Below the pieces are notes generated by a model. The model made no database searches and was not told where the DNA came from. It saw only the letters and a program-made list of their open reading frames with translations. DNA of 64,000 bases from positions 1-64,000 of the forward strand of contig UCIV01000008.1 of the NCBI GenBank assembly GCA_900472575.1, given 5' to 3'. The stretch is from Hyphomicrobiales bacterium (lineage in GTDB: Bacteria > Pseudomonadota > Alphaproteobacteria > Rhizobiales > Rhizobiaceae). Below, piece after piece: positions 35,792-45,471 of the stretch. Position 1 is the first letter of the stretch, and every line of letters starts with the position of its first letter. The translations under genes and the position numbers were made by a program.

Positions 35792-36640
35792 ATGACATTC
35801 CTTGGTATTTCCGGGATGCAGTATTCCGGTGAATCGCTTGGTAAATCCCGCATTCTTCTGGCCGAGGACTCCAATGTCTTCACATCGATGATCGGCATGC
35901 GGCTCAAGGAGCTGTTCGACATCGACATCGAGATATGTCGTAATTTCGAGGATCTTCAGCTCGCATATGATCGGTCGACCGATCCGATCATGCTTGCGAT
36001 CTCCAATATCAATCTGCCCGGAGCGGAAAACGGAGAGGCGCTGGAATACCTGATCGATCTATCTATTCCGACGATCGTATTCACCGGTACGTTTCATCAG
36101 GAAACGCGCGACAAGCTGCTCACAAAGGACATTGTCGACTACATTCTCAAGGACAACGTGTTCGCCGTCGAGATGCTGGCCGAGTCCGTATGCAGGTTCC
36201 TTACCAATCATCGCCATCATGTATTGATCGTCGATGACAGTCCAACTGCGCGGGCGCTTCTTTCCAGCCGCCTGAAGCGGTACAATTTCCGCGTCAGCAC
36301 AGCCGAAAACGGTGCCAAGGCGCTCGAAATACTCAAGAAGAACAGCGATATCGGCCTGGTCATCACCGATTACAACATGCCCGATATCGACGGCTTCGAA
36401 CTCACCCGCCGCATTCGGTCGGTTCGCGGCTCACACGAGTTGCGGATCATCGGCGTGTCGTCGTCTTCCGACCGGCATCTGTCCGCCCGCTTCCTGAAAG
36501 CTGGCGGCAACGATTTCATGTTGCGACCGTTCATCGACGAAGAGTTCTATTGCCGTGTCAACCAGAACCTCGACACGCTCATACAGATCCGTTCGATGCG
36601 GTCGGCTCGAAGCGTCGGCGATATCAAGAATGTCGCCTGA
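35792..36640 (+). CDS. Tandem receiver-domain response regulator (PleD-like N-terminal half)
   Basis: A 282-residue protein of two receiver domains. REC1 (about 18-138) keeps the acidic pair (AEDS), Thr98 and Lys120, but the phosphorylation Asp is Asn72 (ISNINLPG), so it cannot be phosphorylated normally. REC2 (about 143-270) keeps DD148-149 and Asp193 (ITDYNMPDIDG), while the switch lysine is Arg245 (LRPF). The REC-REC order is that of PleD, but no GGDEF follows in this frame; a degenerate GGDEF gene starts 19 bp downstream. Good AAGGG ribosome site. Confidence 0.9.
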   Translation: MTFLGISGMQYSGESLGKSRILLAEDSNVFTSMIGMRLKELFDIDIEICRNFEDLQLAYDRSTDPIMLAISNINLPGAENGEALEYLIDLSIPTIVFTGTFHQETRDKLLTKDIVDYILKDNVFAVEMLAESVCRFLTNHRHHVLIVDDSPTARALLSSRLKRYNFRVSTAENGAKALEILKKNSDIGLVITDYNMPDIDGFELTRRIRSVRGSHELRIIGVSSSSDRHLSARFLKAGGNDFMLRPFIDEEFYCRVNQNLDTLIQIRSMRSARSVGDIKNVA

Positions 36641-36659
36641 ACGCTGAGACAGGTGCCGC

Positions 36660-37265
36660 ATGCCCTACATTGTAAGCCAGAAACGTCAACGGTCAGATCC
36701 TAGTAGCTTTACGGTGCAAGGCGCCATCGAAGCGATTGACGGAGCGTATCGCCCTAACGTGGCTGCAGGTCGCACAATGTTGTCTATAGAGGACTTCTAT
36801 CGGCTGGGGGCGCCAATCGTGTCCGATTGCATCGAGAGGGAGCGGGCGTGCTCTATCGCGATCATCGACATAGACCGGCTGTTCAGGATTTCCGAGCAGC
36901 ACGGTCCAGATTGTGCCGATTACGTGCTTCAGGAATTCGGCAGCAATCTTATCCAGCTCTCCTCTGATCTAGACATATCCGTCGCCCATCTCGGGCAGGA
37001 CCAGTTCGGCCTTCTTCTCGTCGGGTTGAACTCCGATAGGGCGACGGAGGCGTTTGATCGCCTGCGGTATGAGCTGTCGCTACGGCCCATCGGCTGGAAG
37101 GGCGAGATGATCAATGTCACCGTTTCGGTCGGCGTTGCCGAAGTCTACGGGCCTGAAACGTTCGATAATTATCTCAATGCGGCGGAACAGTTTCTGTTCA
37201 TGGCAAAAATGTCCGGCCGCAATCAAGTCGTCTCCGATCATACGTTTGCGGTCGCTGCTCATTAA
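36660..37265 (+). CDS. Degenerate GGDEF-domain protein
   Basis: A 201-residue protein whose residues 40-190 have the GGDEF fold: CSIAIIDIDRLFRISEQHGPDCADYVLQEFG in place of the substrate-metal segment, and VTVSVGVAEVYG near the end. The active motif is LGQDQF (111-116) instead of GG[D/E]EF, so cyclase activity is unlikely. It may bind c-di-GMP or GTP, or act as a protein partner. It follows the REC-REC gene by 19 bp, so the pair resembles a PleD split into two proteins. Confidence 0.85.
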   Translation: MPYIVSQKRQRSDPSSFTVQGAIEAIDGAYRPNVAAGRTMLSIEDFYRLGAPIVSDCIERERACSIAIIDIDRLFRISEQHGPDCADYVLQEFGSNLIQLSSDLDISVAHLGQDQFGLLLVGLNSDRATEAFDRLRYELSLRPIGWKGEMINVTVSVGVAEVYGPETFDNYLNAAEQFLFMAKMSGRNQVVSDHTFAVAAH

Positions 37266-37348
37266 GCGGATCGGAGGCCTAGATCCCGCAACACCGGCAG
37301 GGCGTGAGATTGCTTGCCGGCGTTGCTGTTTTTATGCCCTTGTTATGC

Positions 37349-38239
37349 TCAGTGTGCGCTCAGAAGCGCATCCTTGTTATTGGCGAGGTAAACGGAGAGA
37401 GGCTGCGGCTTGCTGCCCGTGAGCTTTTCAAAATCGCTCGTTACCAGATCGAAATTTCCGGCCCGGATGTTGGCGTCGGCAGATACCAGCATCTTGACCA
37501 GAAAATCAGGCAGGCCGGCCGAGGTCAATCCGCCAGCCAGTTGTTCGTCGGTCACATGCACGACATTGAGCGGCTTGCCAGAGGCCTTGGAGACAAGCGC
37601 CGCGATCTCTTCGGCATTCAGGCTTTCTGATCCTGTCAGGGTGAGGGTGGTGCTACCGGCCGGCGGATTTGCAAGGGCGGCGGCTGCGGCGCGGGCGCAA
37701 TCGTCACGGCTGATATTGGAGACCTTGCCTGCGCCATAGGCCGTGTACCAGGTGCCGGTTTCCAGATTGTGCGGCATCGACATCAGATAGTTGTCGTCAT
37801 ACCAGGCGTTGCGCAGGATCGTGTAGGCAATGCCGGTTGCCTTAATGGCTTCTTCGGTGCCCAGGTGATCGGGTGCGAAACTTACCAGCGACTTGTCCGG
37901 GTTCGGCATGGACGTGTAGAGGATGTGCTTGACGCCGGCCTTGGTGGCGGCGGCGACTGCCGTCTTGTGCTGCTTCAGGCGATTGCCCGGGGTGGCGAGG
38001 TCATCGGTGGAGATGATCAGGACGCGATCGATGCCGGCGAAGGCTGCTGCAAAGCCCGCCTCATCGGTGAAATCCGCTTTGCGGGTTTCGACGCCCTTGG
38101 CGGCAAGATCGGCCAGCTTGGACGTGTCGCGGCTTGCCGCGACGATGTCGCCTGGCGAAACCTTCGATGTCTCCAGAAGGTGATTGAGGACTGCGCGGCC
38201 GAGCTGGCCTGCGGCGCCGGTGACGAGAAGTTTGGTCAT
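37349..38239 (-). CDS. NmrA/SDR-family NAD(P)H:quinone oxidoreductase, QorB/YtfG type
   Basis: A 296-residue atypical short-chain dehydrogenase with an N-terminal nucleotide-binding motif TGAAGQLGRAVLNHLL, the internal KHILYTSMPNPDKS, and LRNAWYDDNYL, which match quinone oxidoreductase 2 (QorB). It would reduce quinones with NADPH. It is divergent from an HxlR regulator, the same pairing known as ytfG-ytfH in E. coli and qor2-qorR in Corynebacterium, so quinone-responsive control is likely. Confidence 0.9.
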   Translation of the reverse strand: MTKLLVTGAAGQLGRAVLNHLLETSKVSPGDIVAASRDTSKLADLAAKGVETRKADFTDEAGFAAAFAGIDRVLIISTDDLATPGNRLKQHKTAVAAATKAGVKHILYTSMPNPDKSLVSFAPDHLGTEEAIKATGIAYTILRNAWYDDNYLMSMPHNLETGTWYTAYGAGKVSNISRDDCARAAAAALANPPAGSTTLTLTGSESLNAEEIAALVSKASGKPLNVVHVTDEQLAGGLTSAGLPDFLVKMLVSADANIRAGNFDLVTSDFEKLTGSKPQPLSVYLANNKDALLSAH

Positions 38240-38283
38240 GTCGTTTCCTCTTGCAATGCCGCCGGATTATCCCGGCATAATTG

Positions 38284-38313
38284 TTGGTCTCAAAAAGAGA
38301 CTAGCACTAGAAT
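38284..38313 (+). promoter_or_regulatory. Candidate promoter and operator of the HxlR gene
   Basis: TTGGTC (38284) and TAGAAT (38308-38313) with an 18-bp spacer form a plausible promoter. The spacer holds the inverted repeat GTCTC-N5-GAGAC (38287-38301), and a CTAG-CA-CTAG repeat follows. These are possible binding sites for the HxlR protein acting on both divergent genes. Confidence 0.35.
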
Positions 38314-38381
38314 AGGAATTGACGCGCCTCTGTAAAGGAGGCACATTTCCGGGAGATCGTTACCAAAAGGGAACTACCAGA

Positions 38382-38789
38382 ATGGACAACATAGCACGAG
38401 TGAACACGCTTGCGGGCGAGCCGTGTGATATGTCCACCTGGGATGCGGGCAACTGTCCGGTTCGCGACGTGATGAACCAGATTGCCGGCAAGTGGTCGAC
38501 CCTTCTTCTTGAGGCACTTGCGCAGCGGCCATACAGGTTCGGAGAGTTGCGACGGCTTGTGCCGGATATTTCCCAGCGAATGCTGACACAGACTTTACGC
38601 GATCTCCAGCGCGACGGTTATATTGATCGGCAGGTTTTTCCGACCAAACCGCCGAGCGTCGAATATCGCATGACCGACCTCGGCCATTCGTTGTTTGCGC
38701 CCTTATCGAAAGTGCTCGCCTGGGCCGGAGAAAACCACGCTGCCGTAAAGGCTGCACGTGCGAAATATGACGCAAGCGAATTGGGATAA
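38382..38789 (+). CDS. HxlR-family transcriptional regulator, QorR/YtfH type
   Basis: A 135-residue winged-helix regulator: [50 protein letters not shown] and [17 protein letters not shown] are the HxlR/MarR-like recognition segments. Two cysteines stand ahead of the DNA-binding part (GEPCDMSTW and GNCPVRD). In QorR, YodB and relatives an N-terminal cysteine senses quinones or electrophiles, so this one may do the same. Start at 38382 (MDNIAR). Divergent from the qorB-like target. Confidence 0.92.
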   Translation: MDNIARVNTLAGEPCDMSTWDAGNCPVRDVMNQIAGKWSTLLLEALAQRPYRFGELRRLVPDISQRMLTQTLRDLQRDGYIDRQVFPTKPPSVEYRMTDLGHSLFAPLSKVLAWAGENHAAVKAARAKYDASELG

Positions 38790-38804
38790 GGTTCAGCGAC
38801 TGAC

Positions 38805-40532
38805 CTACTGGACGAGGACCGGGTTGCGGCATGAGGCACCACCGACCCGCACGTCGACTTCCCCGACCTTGACGCCGATGGTGGACAACACGCTGTAGAG
38901 AACCTGATCGAGTGGCGTGGTCAGCAGCCTCAACGTATCTGCGAGGCCACCGAGCAATGCGGATGGCACCTCGACCCTCAGTCCCAGGATTTCGACTTCG
39001 AGCTGCAGGTTCTTGAGCAACGAATCCACAAGCGTAGAGACGGTATTTTTCGTCGATGCCTGTTTTATCTTCTGACTCGATATGTCAGACGGAGAGAAAG
39101 ACAGCTGCGTTGCGTTGACATTCGTTGCGTTGGCATAGGCAAGCGCCGTCAGGTTTAGTGCAGGTGTAGCAACCATCTTGGTCTTGGTCACTCGCGGGTC
39201 CTTGCCGAAATTGGCGAAGGCGGATTTGTCCACATCGCCGAGCGACAGTTCCAGCACTCCGGGAACCGCCTCGACATTCACCGTCGCGCCTGTCGATCCG
39301 CTGGGGCAACTGATCGACGCCATGCGACCTTCCGCATGCGCGACTTCGAGATAAAGCGGCACCTTGATCCTGATGCCCAGCAGGCCGGTAATGCCGTCGA
39401 CCGTGGTCGTCAGCGAGATGCGGGTCTGGGCAGTTCTTACGATCGAGCCGGTCCGGCCTATTCCCAAAGCCTTGGATCCGACCGGCGGCTCGCCGATCGC
39501 AACCGACAAGGTCAGGCCGCCGAGGCCGGGAATTGTAGCGCCGAGATCGAGATCGATCTGGTTGGTGCCGCCGTTTGCGGCGTTTGCCGTGGCGCTGATA
39601 ACGTTGAATATGTCGGTCTGAACCGCCAGGCCATCGCTCTTGCCGATCAGCCGGGATCCGAGCGGACCGATATCCATGATGTCCTTTAGCTTGACGGTAA
39701 GTTTGGTGGTGCCGAGCGTCTTCTCCAGCGACTTGACGGTCGCTGCGACGGCAGGCGTCACTCCCGTCGTCTGGCCGATGGCATTCAGAAGGGTACCGTA
39801 AGAAATGTCGGTGTTGAGCAGATCATTATAGGTGCCGGCCGTCAGGTTCAGCTTGATCGCCAGCTGATCAAAGACCTTGAGCAGGTCGACATTGGCACTG
39901 GCCAGCGATTGATAGTCCATAACCGACAACGACAAGGTGGTGCCGAGGAGATTGCCGAGCAAGGCGTTGACCACGCCGCCATTGAGGCTCGCAAGCCGCG
40001 AGCCGACAGAAAATGCCGCCATCTTGTCGATCGCGGCCGTTCCGCTGGCGTTCAGCATAGGCGCCTTCGCCAGTGAACCGCCAAAGAAGAGGCCCCCCTT
40101 CTGATAGACGGTGACGCGGACCGCGTCATAGGGGGCGACACCGGACTGGAATCGGGTGCCGACGGCAACGGAGGAATCGGCCTGATATTTTCCGGCGATC
40201 ACTTCGGCATAAGCCTCGAACTTGTCGAACACGGTTTCCAGGCTGAAGGCGACCGGTGCCCCCTTGTTCAATAACTGGCCGTTCTTCAGGACGGCGACGT
40301 TCTTGTTGTTAAGGGCCATATAGTCCACGACCCCGGTTTCAGGGCTGCTGGGGTTCGCCGCGGCTGAAATTGCCGAAAGGTCGGCAGTCGTCTGCAACTC
40401 GCGCTGTTGCAGCGTCAGGTAGCCATAGTCGACGCCGAGTGCCAGTGCGCTGATCATGATCGGCAGGGACAAGGCGGCCGTGATGGCGACGTTGCCGCGA
40501 CGGTCACCGAACCATCGTTTGATCTGTTGCAT
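38805..40532 (-). CDS. TadG-like pilus-assembly protein
   Basis: A 575-residue protein with a TadE/TadG N-terminal segment: RWFGDRRGNVAITAALSLPIMISALALGVDYGYL, one membrane helix, then LQTTADLSAISAAANP, typical of Tad-related putative proteins. The remainder is a long extracytoplasmic domain of low similarity to anything I recognise, with two cysteines far apart. The start overlaps the tadE-like stop (ATGA at 40529-40532). No other Tad/Flp genes are present in the window. Confidence 0.85.
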   Translation of the reverse strand: MQQIKRWFGDRRGNVAITAALSLPIMISALALGVDYGYLTLQQRELQTTADLSAISAAANPSSPETGVVDYMALNNKNVAVLKNGQLLNKGAPVAFSLETVFDKFEAYAEVIAGKYQADSSVAVGTRFQSGVAPYDAVRVTVYQKGGLFFGGSLAKAPMLNASGTAAIDKMAAFSVGSRLASLNGGVVNALLGNLLGTTLSLSVMDYQSLASANVDLLKVFDQLAIKLNLTAGTYNDLLNTDISYGTLLNAIGQTTGVTPAVAATVKSLEKTLGTTKLTVKLKDIMDIGPLGSRLIGKSDGLAVQTDIFNVISATANAANGGTNQIDLDLGATIPGLGGLTLSVAIGEPPVGSKALGIGRTGSIVRTAQTRISLTTTVDGITGLLGIRIKVPLYLEVAHAEGRMASISCPSGSTGATVNVEAVPGVLELSLGDVDKSAFANFGKDPRVTKTKMVATPALNLTALAYANATNVNATQLSFSPSDISSQKIKQASTKNTVSTLVDSLLKNLQLEVEILGLRVEVPSALLGGLADTLRLLTTPLDQVLYSVLSTIGVKVGEVDVRVGGASCRNPVLVQ

Positions 40533-40951
40533 CAGATGCCTCCGACGCGAACCGTTGCGAACCGTTTTATCTGGTTGCTCGGCATCGCATAGGTGAACAG
40601 ATTGAAAATCGGCAGGTTGCTGGCGTCATAGGTGAGGGCGACGGTGAACTGGTTCGGATTGCCGGGGTCGGCCTGTGCGGTCAGTGTCAGCTTTGATTTG
40701 TCGAGCAGCGTGCTGTCTATCATCGAGCGATTGATAAAATCGGTAGCGAGGGTTTTGCGCTCTGTATCGCTCAGACCGGCAACGGCGGTGCGCGCAGCGT
40801 CTGCCGCCAGTTGCTGAACTGAATGGGCAGCGGACAGGTAGATGCCGTAGGCGATCATGCTGAGCAGGGCGATAAAGAAAAGAGGTGAGACGATGGCGAA
40901 TTCGACCGCCGCCGCACCTGAACTGTTGGTCATGAACCGCCGGATACGCAT
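40532..40951 (-). CDS. TadE-like pseudopilin
   Basis: A 139-residue protein with a prepilin-like N terminus: basic leader MRIRRFMTNSSGAAAVEFAIVSP where the Glu sits in the usual processing region, then a single membrane helix (LFFIALLSMIAYGIYLS) and QQLAADAARTAVAG. TadE pseudopilins are minor parts of Flp pili used for surface attachment. GGAGGAG precedes the ATG. Coupled to the tadG-like gene downstream. Confidence 0.9.
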   Translation of the reverse strand: MRIRRFMTNSSGAAAVEFAIVSPLFFIALLSMIAYGIYLSAAHSVQQLAADAARTAVAGLSDTERKTLATDFINRSMIDSTLLDKSKLTLTAQADPGNPNQFTVALTYDASNLPIFNLFTYAMPSNQIKRFATVRVGGI

Positions 40952-41148
40952 CCGTCTCCTCCGAGCTTTTTTGTCGGATTATCGGCATCATCAATTAAGG
41001 CATCACTAAAATAGATGCATTGAATATAGTAAAGTGACCTGAAGTTGTGACGACAGGATTCGACGATCGCGTACAAGCTGGCAATCCTTGTGGAAAATTG
41101 CCGCCAAAGACCGTTGCGGCATTTGCGTCACCGCATTAAATCTCGGTC

Positions 41149-42822
41149 ATGACCCAGACCGATCCCAAGACCTTGCGTATCGCTGTTGCCCAGCTCAATC
41201 CGACGGTCGGCGATGTCGCCGGCAATCTTGCCCTCGCCCGCGAGGCTCGCCGTGACGCCGCCCGCGAGGGTGCCGATCTGCTGATGCTAACGGAGCTTTT
41301 CATTTCTGGCTATCCGCCGGAAGACTTGGTGCTCAAGCCTTCCTTCCTCAAGGCCTGCCTCAAGGCCGTGGAGACGCTGGCGGCGGAAACCGCGGATGGT
41401 GGACCTGGCGTACTGATCGGCTTCCCGCGCCAGGGCGAGACCGGACGGCATAATTCCGTCGCGCTGCTCGATGCCGGCAAGATCATCGCTATCCGCGACA
41501 AGATCGATCTGCCGAACTACGGTGAGTTCGACGAAAAGCGCGTCTTTACCGAAGGATCGATTTCAGGCCCCTACAATTTCAGAGGGATTCGCATCGGCGT
41601 TCCGATCTGCGAGGAAATCTGGAACGACATGGGCGTCTGCGAGACGCTGGCCGAGAGTGGTGCGGAAATCCTGCTCGTGCCGAACGGTTCGCCCTATTAT
41701 CGCGGCAAGCTGGATGTCCGTTATCAGGTGGCCTTGCGCCAGGTCATCGAAAGCGGTCTGCCGCTGATCTTTGCAAACCAGCTCGGTGGCCAGGATGAGC
41801 TTGTCTTCGACGGCGCAAGCTTCGCCTTCAACGCCGACAAGTCGCTGGCCTTTCAGCTTTCGCAATTCGAGACCGCCTTTGTCGTCACCGACTGGAGACG
41901 TGAAGAGGATGGCTGGCGCTGCCAGCCCGGCCCGATGGTCCGTATTCCCGAAAAGGAAGAGGCCGATTACCACGCCTGCCTGCTCGGCTTCCGCGATTAT
42001 GTGAACAAGAACGGTTTCAAGTCGGTCGCGCTGGGCCTCTCCGGTGGCATCGATTCGGCTGTCTGCGCCGCGATCGCCGTTGATGCGCTCGGCGAGGAGA
42101 GGGTGCGCACCATCATGCTGCCCTATCGCTACACGTCCGAAGACTCGTTCAAGGACGCCGCGGACTGCGCGAAGGCGCTCGGCTGCCGCTACGATATCGT
42201 GCCGATTTCCGATCCGGTCGAAGGGTTCCTGGCGTCGCTGTCCGACATGTTCGAAGGCACCGACCAGGGCATTACCGAAGAGAACCTGCAGAGCCGTACG
42301 CGCGGCACTATCCTCATGGCGATCTCCAACAAGTTCGGCTCGATGGTTGTGACGACCGGCAACAAGTCGGAAATGTCGGTCGGCTACGCGACGCTTTATG
42401 GCGACATGAACGGCGGCTTCAACCCGATCAAGGACCTCTACAAGATGCAGGTCTATGCGCTGGCCGAATGGCGCAATGAAAATGTGCCGGCAGGCGCTCT
42501 CGGCCCGTCCGGCGAGGTGATCCCGAAAAACATCATTTCCAAGGCGCCTTCCGCCGAGCTTCGGCCGGACCAGAAGGACCAGGATTCGCTGCCGCCCTAT
42601 CCGGTTCTGGACGATATCCTCGAATGCCTCGTTGAAATGGAAATGGGCACCGAAGACATCGTTGCCCGCGGCCATGACGTCGCAACCGTTCATCGCATCG
42701 AGCATCTGCTCTATCTCGCTGAGTATAAGCGGCGTCAGTCGGCTCCGGGCGTGAAGATCACCAAGAAGAACTTTGGCCGCGATCGCCGTTACCCGATCAC
42801 CAACCGTTTCCGGGATCGTTAA
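41149..42822 (+). CDS. nadE: Glutamine-dependent NAD+ synthetase
   Basis: A 557-residue two-domain enzyme making NAD+ from deamido-NAD. The N-terminal nitrilase-type glutaminase domain (1-~260) shows the catalytic Glu in LTELFISGYPPEDL, Lys in RDKIDLPNYG and Cys in GVPICEEIW. The C-terminal synthetase domain starts near residue 280 with the ATP loop ALGLSGGIDSAV. Length is as usual for glutamine-using NadE. A TolB-like gene follows 13 bp downstream. Confidence 0.97.
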   Translation: MTQTDPKTLRIAVAQLNPTVGDVAGNLALAREARRDAAREGADLLMLTELFISGYPPEDLVLKPSFLKACLKAVETLAAETADGGPGVLIGFPRQGETGRHNSVALLDAGKIIAIRDKIDLPNYGEFDEKRVFTEGSISGPYNFRGIRIGVPICEEIWNDMGVCETLAESGAEILLVPNGSPYYRGKLDVRYQVALRQVIESGLPLIFANQLGGQDELVFDGASFAFNADKSLAFQLSQFETAFVVTDWRREEDGWRCQPGPMVRIPEKEEADYHACLLGFRDYVNKNGFKSVALGLSGGIDSAVCAAIAVDALGEERVRTIMLPYRYTSEDSFKDAADCAKALGCRYDIVPISDPVEGFLASLSDMFEGTDQGITEENLQSRTRGTILMAISNKFGSMVVTTGNKSEMSVGYATLYGDMNGGFNPIKDLYKMQVYALAEWRNENVPAGALGPSGEVIPKNIISKAPSAELRPDQKDQDSLPPYPVLDDILECLVEMEMGTEDIVARGHDVATVHRIEHLLYLAEYKRRQSAPGVKITKKNFGRDRRYPITNRFRDR

Positions 42823-42835
42823 GAGGGAGGCGCCC

Positions 42836-43672
42836 TTGGCACTGCGAAGCTCCATCGAGATCTACAATGTCCGAACCCGCCAGAGCCGGGTTGTCTGGCA
42901 GACGGAAGAGTTGTTCGAAGCGCCCAACTGGTCGCCGGATGGTGACTATCTGATGCTTAATGCAGATGGCCTGATCTACCGTTTGTCTCCGAATGGTGAT
43001 TTCGGTCCTGTCCGGGTCGATACGGACTTCGCGACACTCTGCAACAACGACCATGGCATCTCGCCGGACGGCGCGCTGATTGCGATCTCCGACAAGGTCG
43101 AGTTCGGTAGGTCGGCGATCTATGTCCTGCCGGCCAGAGGCGGTACGCCGAAACTCGTCACAGAAAACCTGCCATCCTACTGGCATGGCTGGTCGCCGGA
43201 CGGAAAGACGTTCGCTTATTGCGGTATCCGTGATCAGGTCTTCGATATCTATACGATCGGTATCGACGGGAAAAACGAGACACGGCTGACCTTCGGCGAG
43301 GGCCGCAATGACGGGCCGGATTATTCGCCGGACGGTCGTTGGATCTATTTTAACTCAAGCCGCTCAGGGCTGATGCAGATCTGGCGTGTTCCGGCGACCG
43401 GCGGCGCTACCGAACGCATCACCGACAGTAGCTATGGAGACTGGTTTCCGCATCCGTCACCCAAGGGTGATAAGGTCGTTTTCGTATCCTATGACGCCGA
43501 AATCTTCGATCATCCGCGTGATCAGAATGTTCGCGTTCGGCTTATGGATGCCGATGGGGGCAATGTCGAAACGTTGTTCGAGCTTTTTGGCGGGCAGGGC
43601 ACGATGAACTCGCCCAACTGGTCACCGGATGGTGATGAATTTGCCTATGTGCGTTATTTCCCTGCGGCGTGA
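42836..43672 (+). CDS. TolB-like WD40/PD40 beta-propeller protein
   Basis: A 278-residue protein made of repeated SPDG blades (NWSPDGDYLML, ISPDGALIAIS, GWSPDGKTFAYC, DYSPDGRWIYFNS, NWSPDGDEFAYV), as in TolB C-terminal propellers. There is no signal peptide, so unlike TolB it is probably cytoplasmic. It is likely to be a protein-interaction or carbohydrate-handling propeller of unknown role. Translation appears to start at TTG 42836, which has GGAGG seven bases before it; no ATG fits. Probably co-transcribed with nadE. Confidence 0.85.
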   Translation: MALRSSIEIYNVRTRQSRVVWQTEELFEAPNWSPDGDYLMLNADGLIYRLSPNGDFGPVRVDTDFATLCNNDHGISPDGALIAISDKVEFGRSAIYVLPARGGTPKLVTENLPSYWHGWSPDGKTFAYCGIRDQVFDIYTIGIDGKNETRLTFGEGRNDGPDYSPDGRWIYFNSSRSGLMQIWRVPATGGATERITDSSYGDWFPHPSPKGDKVVFVSYDAEIFDHPRDQNVRVRLMDADGGNVETLFELFGGQGTMNSPNWSPDGDEFAYVRYFPAA

Positions 43673-43705
43673 ACGGCCTTGCTTCGGCCGGGTTCAGTCA
43701 GCATA

Positions 43706-44653
<948 letters not shown>

Positions 44654-45385
44654 TCAAGGCTGCAGCTGCTGGGGGCCGCTGGATTTCGGATTGGCGAGGT
44701 CGATGTCTTCTTCGGGGAAGAATTGCGGCCCAACGGAGCGAATCTTTTTGCCGGGATCATAGGGACGATCCGGCGGGAACTGGACGGGTGCTTCTCTCGC
44801 TGGCGCAGGTGAGGCGCTGCCGAGATGGGTGATGCTGGAATTCGGATCGTCCACCTTTGGCCCAGTCTGCGTCTCCTCTCCCGGCCTTGGCAGTGCCAGC
44901 CCCCGGATCCGCAGGCGTTCTTTATCGTCAAGTTCCGTCTGGGTATCGAGGTCAGTGGGCGTGCAATTGTTGGAGCGGATCGCCGACAAGATCGCGACGC
45001 GCTCTTCCGATGGCTGCAGTAGCGAGCGGGTACTGTTGCGTTGTTCGGTGATTGCCGCGCGCTCATCTTCCAGCCGTTGCAGCGTGTCCTGCATGTAACC
45101 GCATTCATCATCGCCTTCGGATGGCGCGCCCAGCGTCACGATGCTGCCGCTGCCGCAACCTTGCCTGCGCATGTCGATCCTGAGTTGCCGGATATCCGCG
45201 TTGAGCGCGCTCAGATCCTGAGCGTAGCGACGCACATTGCTGCTCGTGCCGATGATCTGCGGGGTGCTGTTGAGGCGGCGATAGAGATTGGCGCAGACCT
45301 CGACATCGCGCGAAAAGGCCGCCTGAGGCGCAAGCAGCGAGGCAAGCATCAGCGATGTCAGCATCTGCGGCTTGGAAAATGTCAT
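44654..45385 (-). CDS. DUF2865 exported protein
   Basis: A 243-residue protein with a signal peptide (LMLASLLAPQAAFS) and the DUF2865 pattern: CANLYRRLNSTPQIIG, a helical segment LSALNADIRQLRIDMRRQGCGSGSIV, CGYMQDTLQRLEDERAAI, and RSNNC, four or more cysteines that may pair in the periplasm. The C-terminal 90 residues are Pro-rich. The function is unknown. Its stop codon abuts the bluB stop on the opposite strand (TAATCA, 44651-44656), leaving no room for a separate terminator. Confidence 0.85.
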   Translation of the reverse strand: MTFSKPQMLTSLMLASLLAPQAAFSRDVEVCANLYRRLNSTPQIIGTSSNVRRYAQDLSALNADIRQLRIDMRRQGCGSGSIVTLGAPSEGDDECGYMQDTLQRLEDERAAITEQRNSTRSLLQPSEERVAILSAIRSNNCTPTDLDTQTELDDKERLRIRGLALPRPGEETQTGPKVDDPNSSITHLGSASPAPAREAPVQFPPDRPYDPGKKIRSVGPQFFPEEDIDLANPKSSGPQQLQP

Positions 45386-45433
45386 GTCTCACCTGTCGCA
45401 TGGCTCTGCGGGGATCAACCTGGCATGTCGAGC

Positions 45434-45465
45434 ATGCGGGAAGCTTGCCTTGAAGCTTCCCGCAT
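45434..45465. terminator. Hairpin downstream of the malic enzyme gene
   Basis: A perfect 13-bp stem (45434-45446 with 45453-45465) with a 6-base loop, 7 bp beyond the malic enzyme stop and upstream of the DUF2865 gene. No T-tract follows on the minus strand. Confidence 0.6.
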
Positions 45466-45471
45466 CTCTTG

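Noticed and set aside
36660..37265. Active diguanylate cyclase
   Set aside because: The GGDEF motif reads LGQDQF, which lacks the residues needed for catalysis, so I call it degenerate.
41563..42855. A 430-codon minus-strand frame opposite nadE
   Set aside because: Shadow of nadE, whose catalytic motifs are all present on the plus strand.
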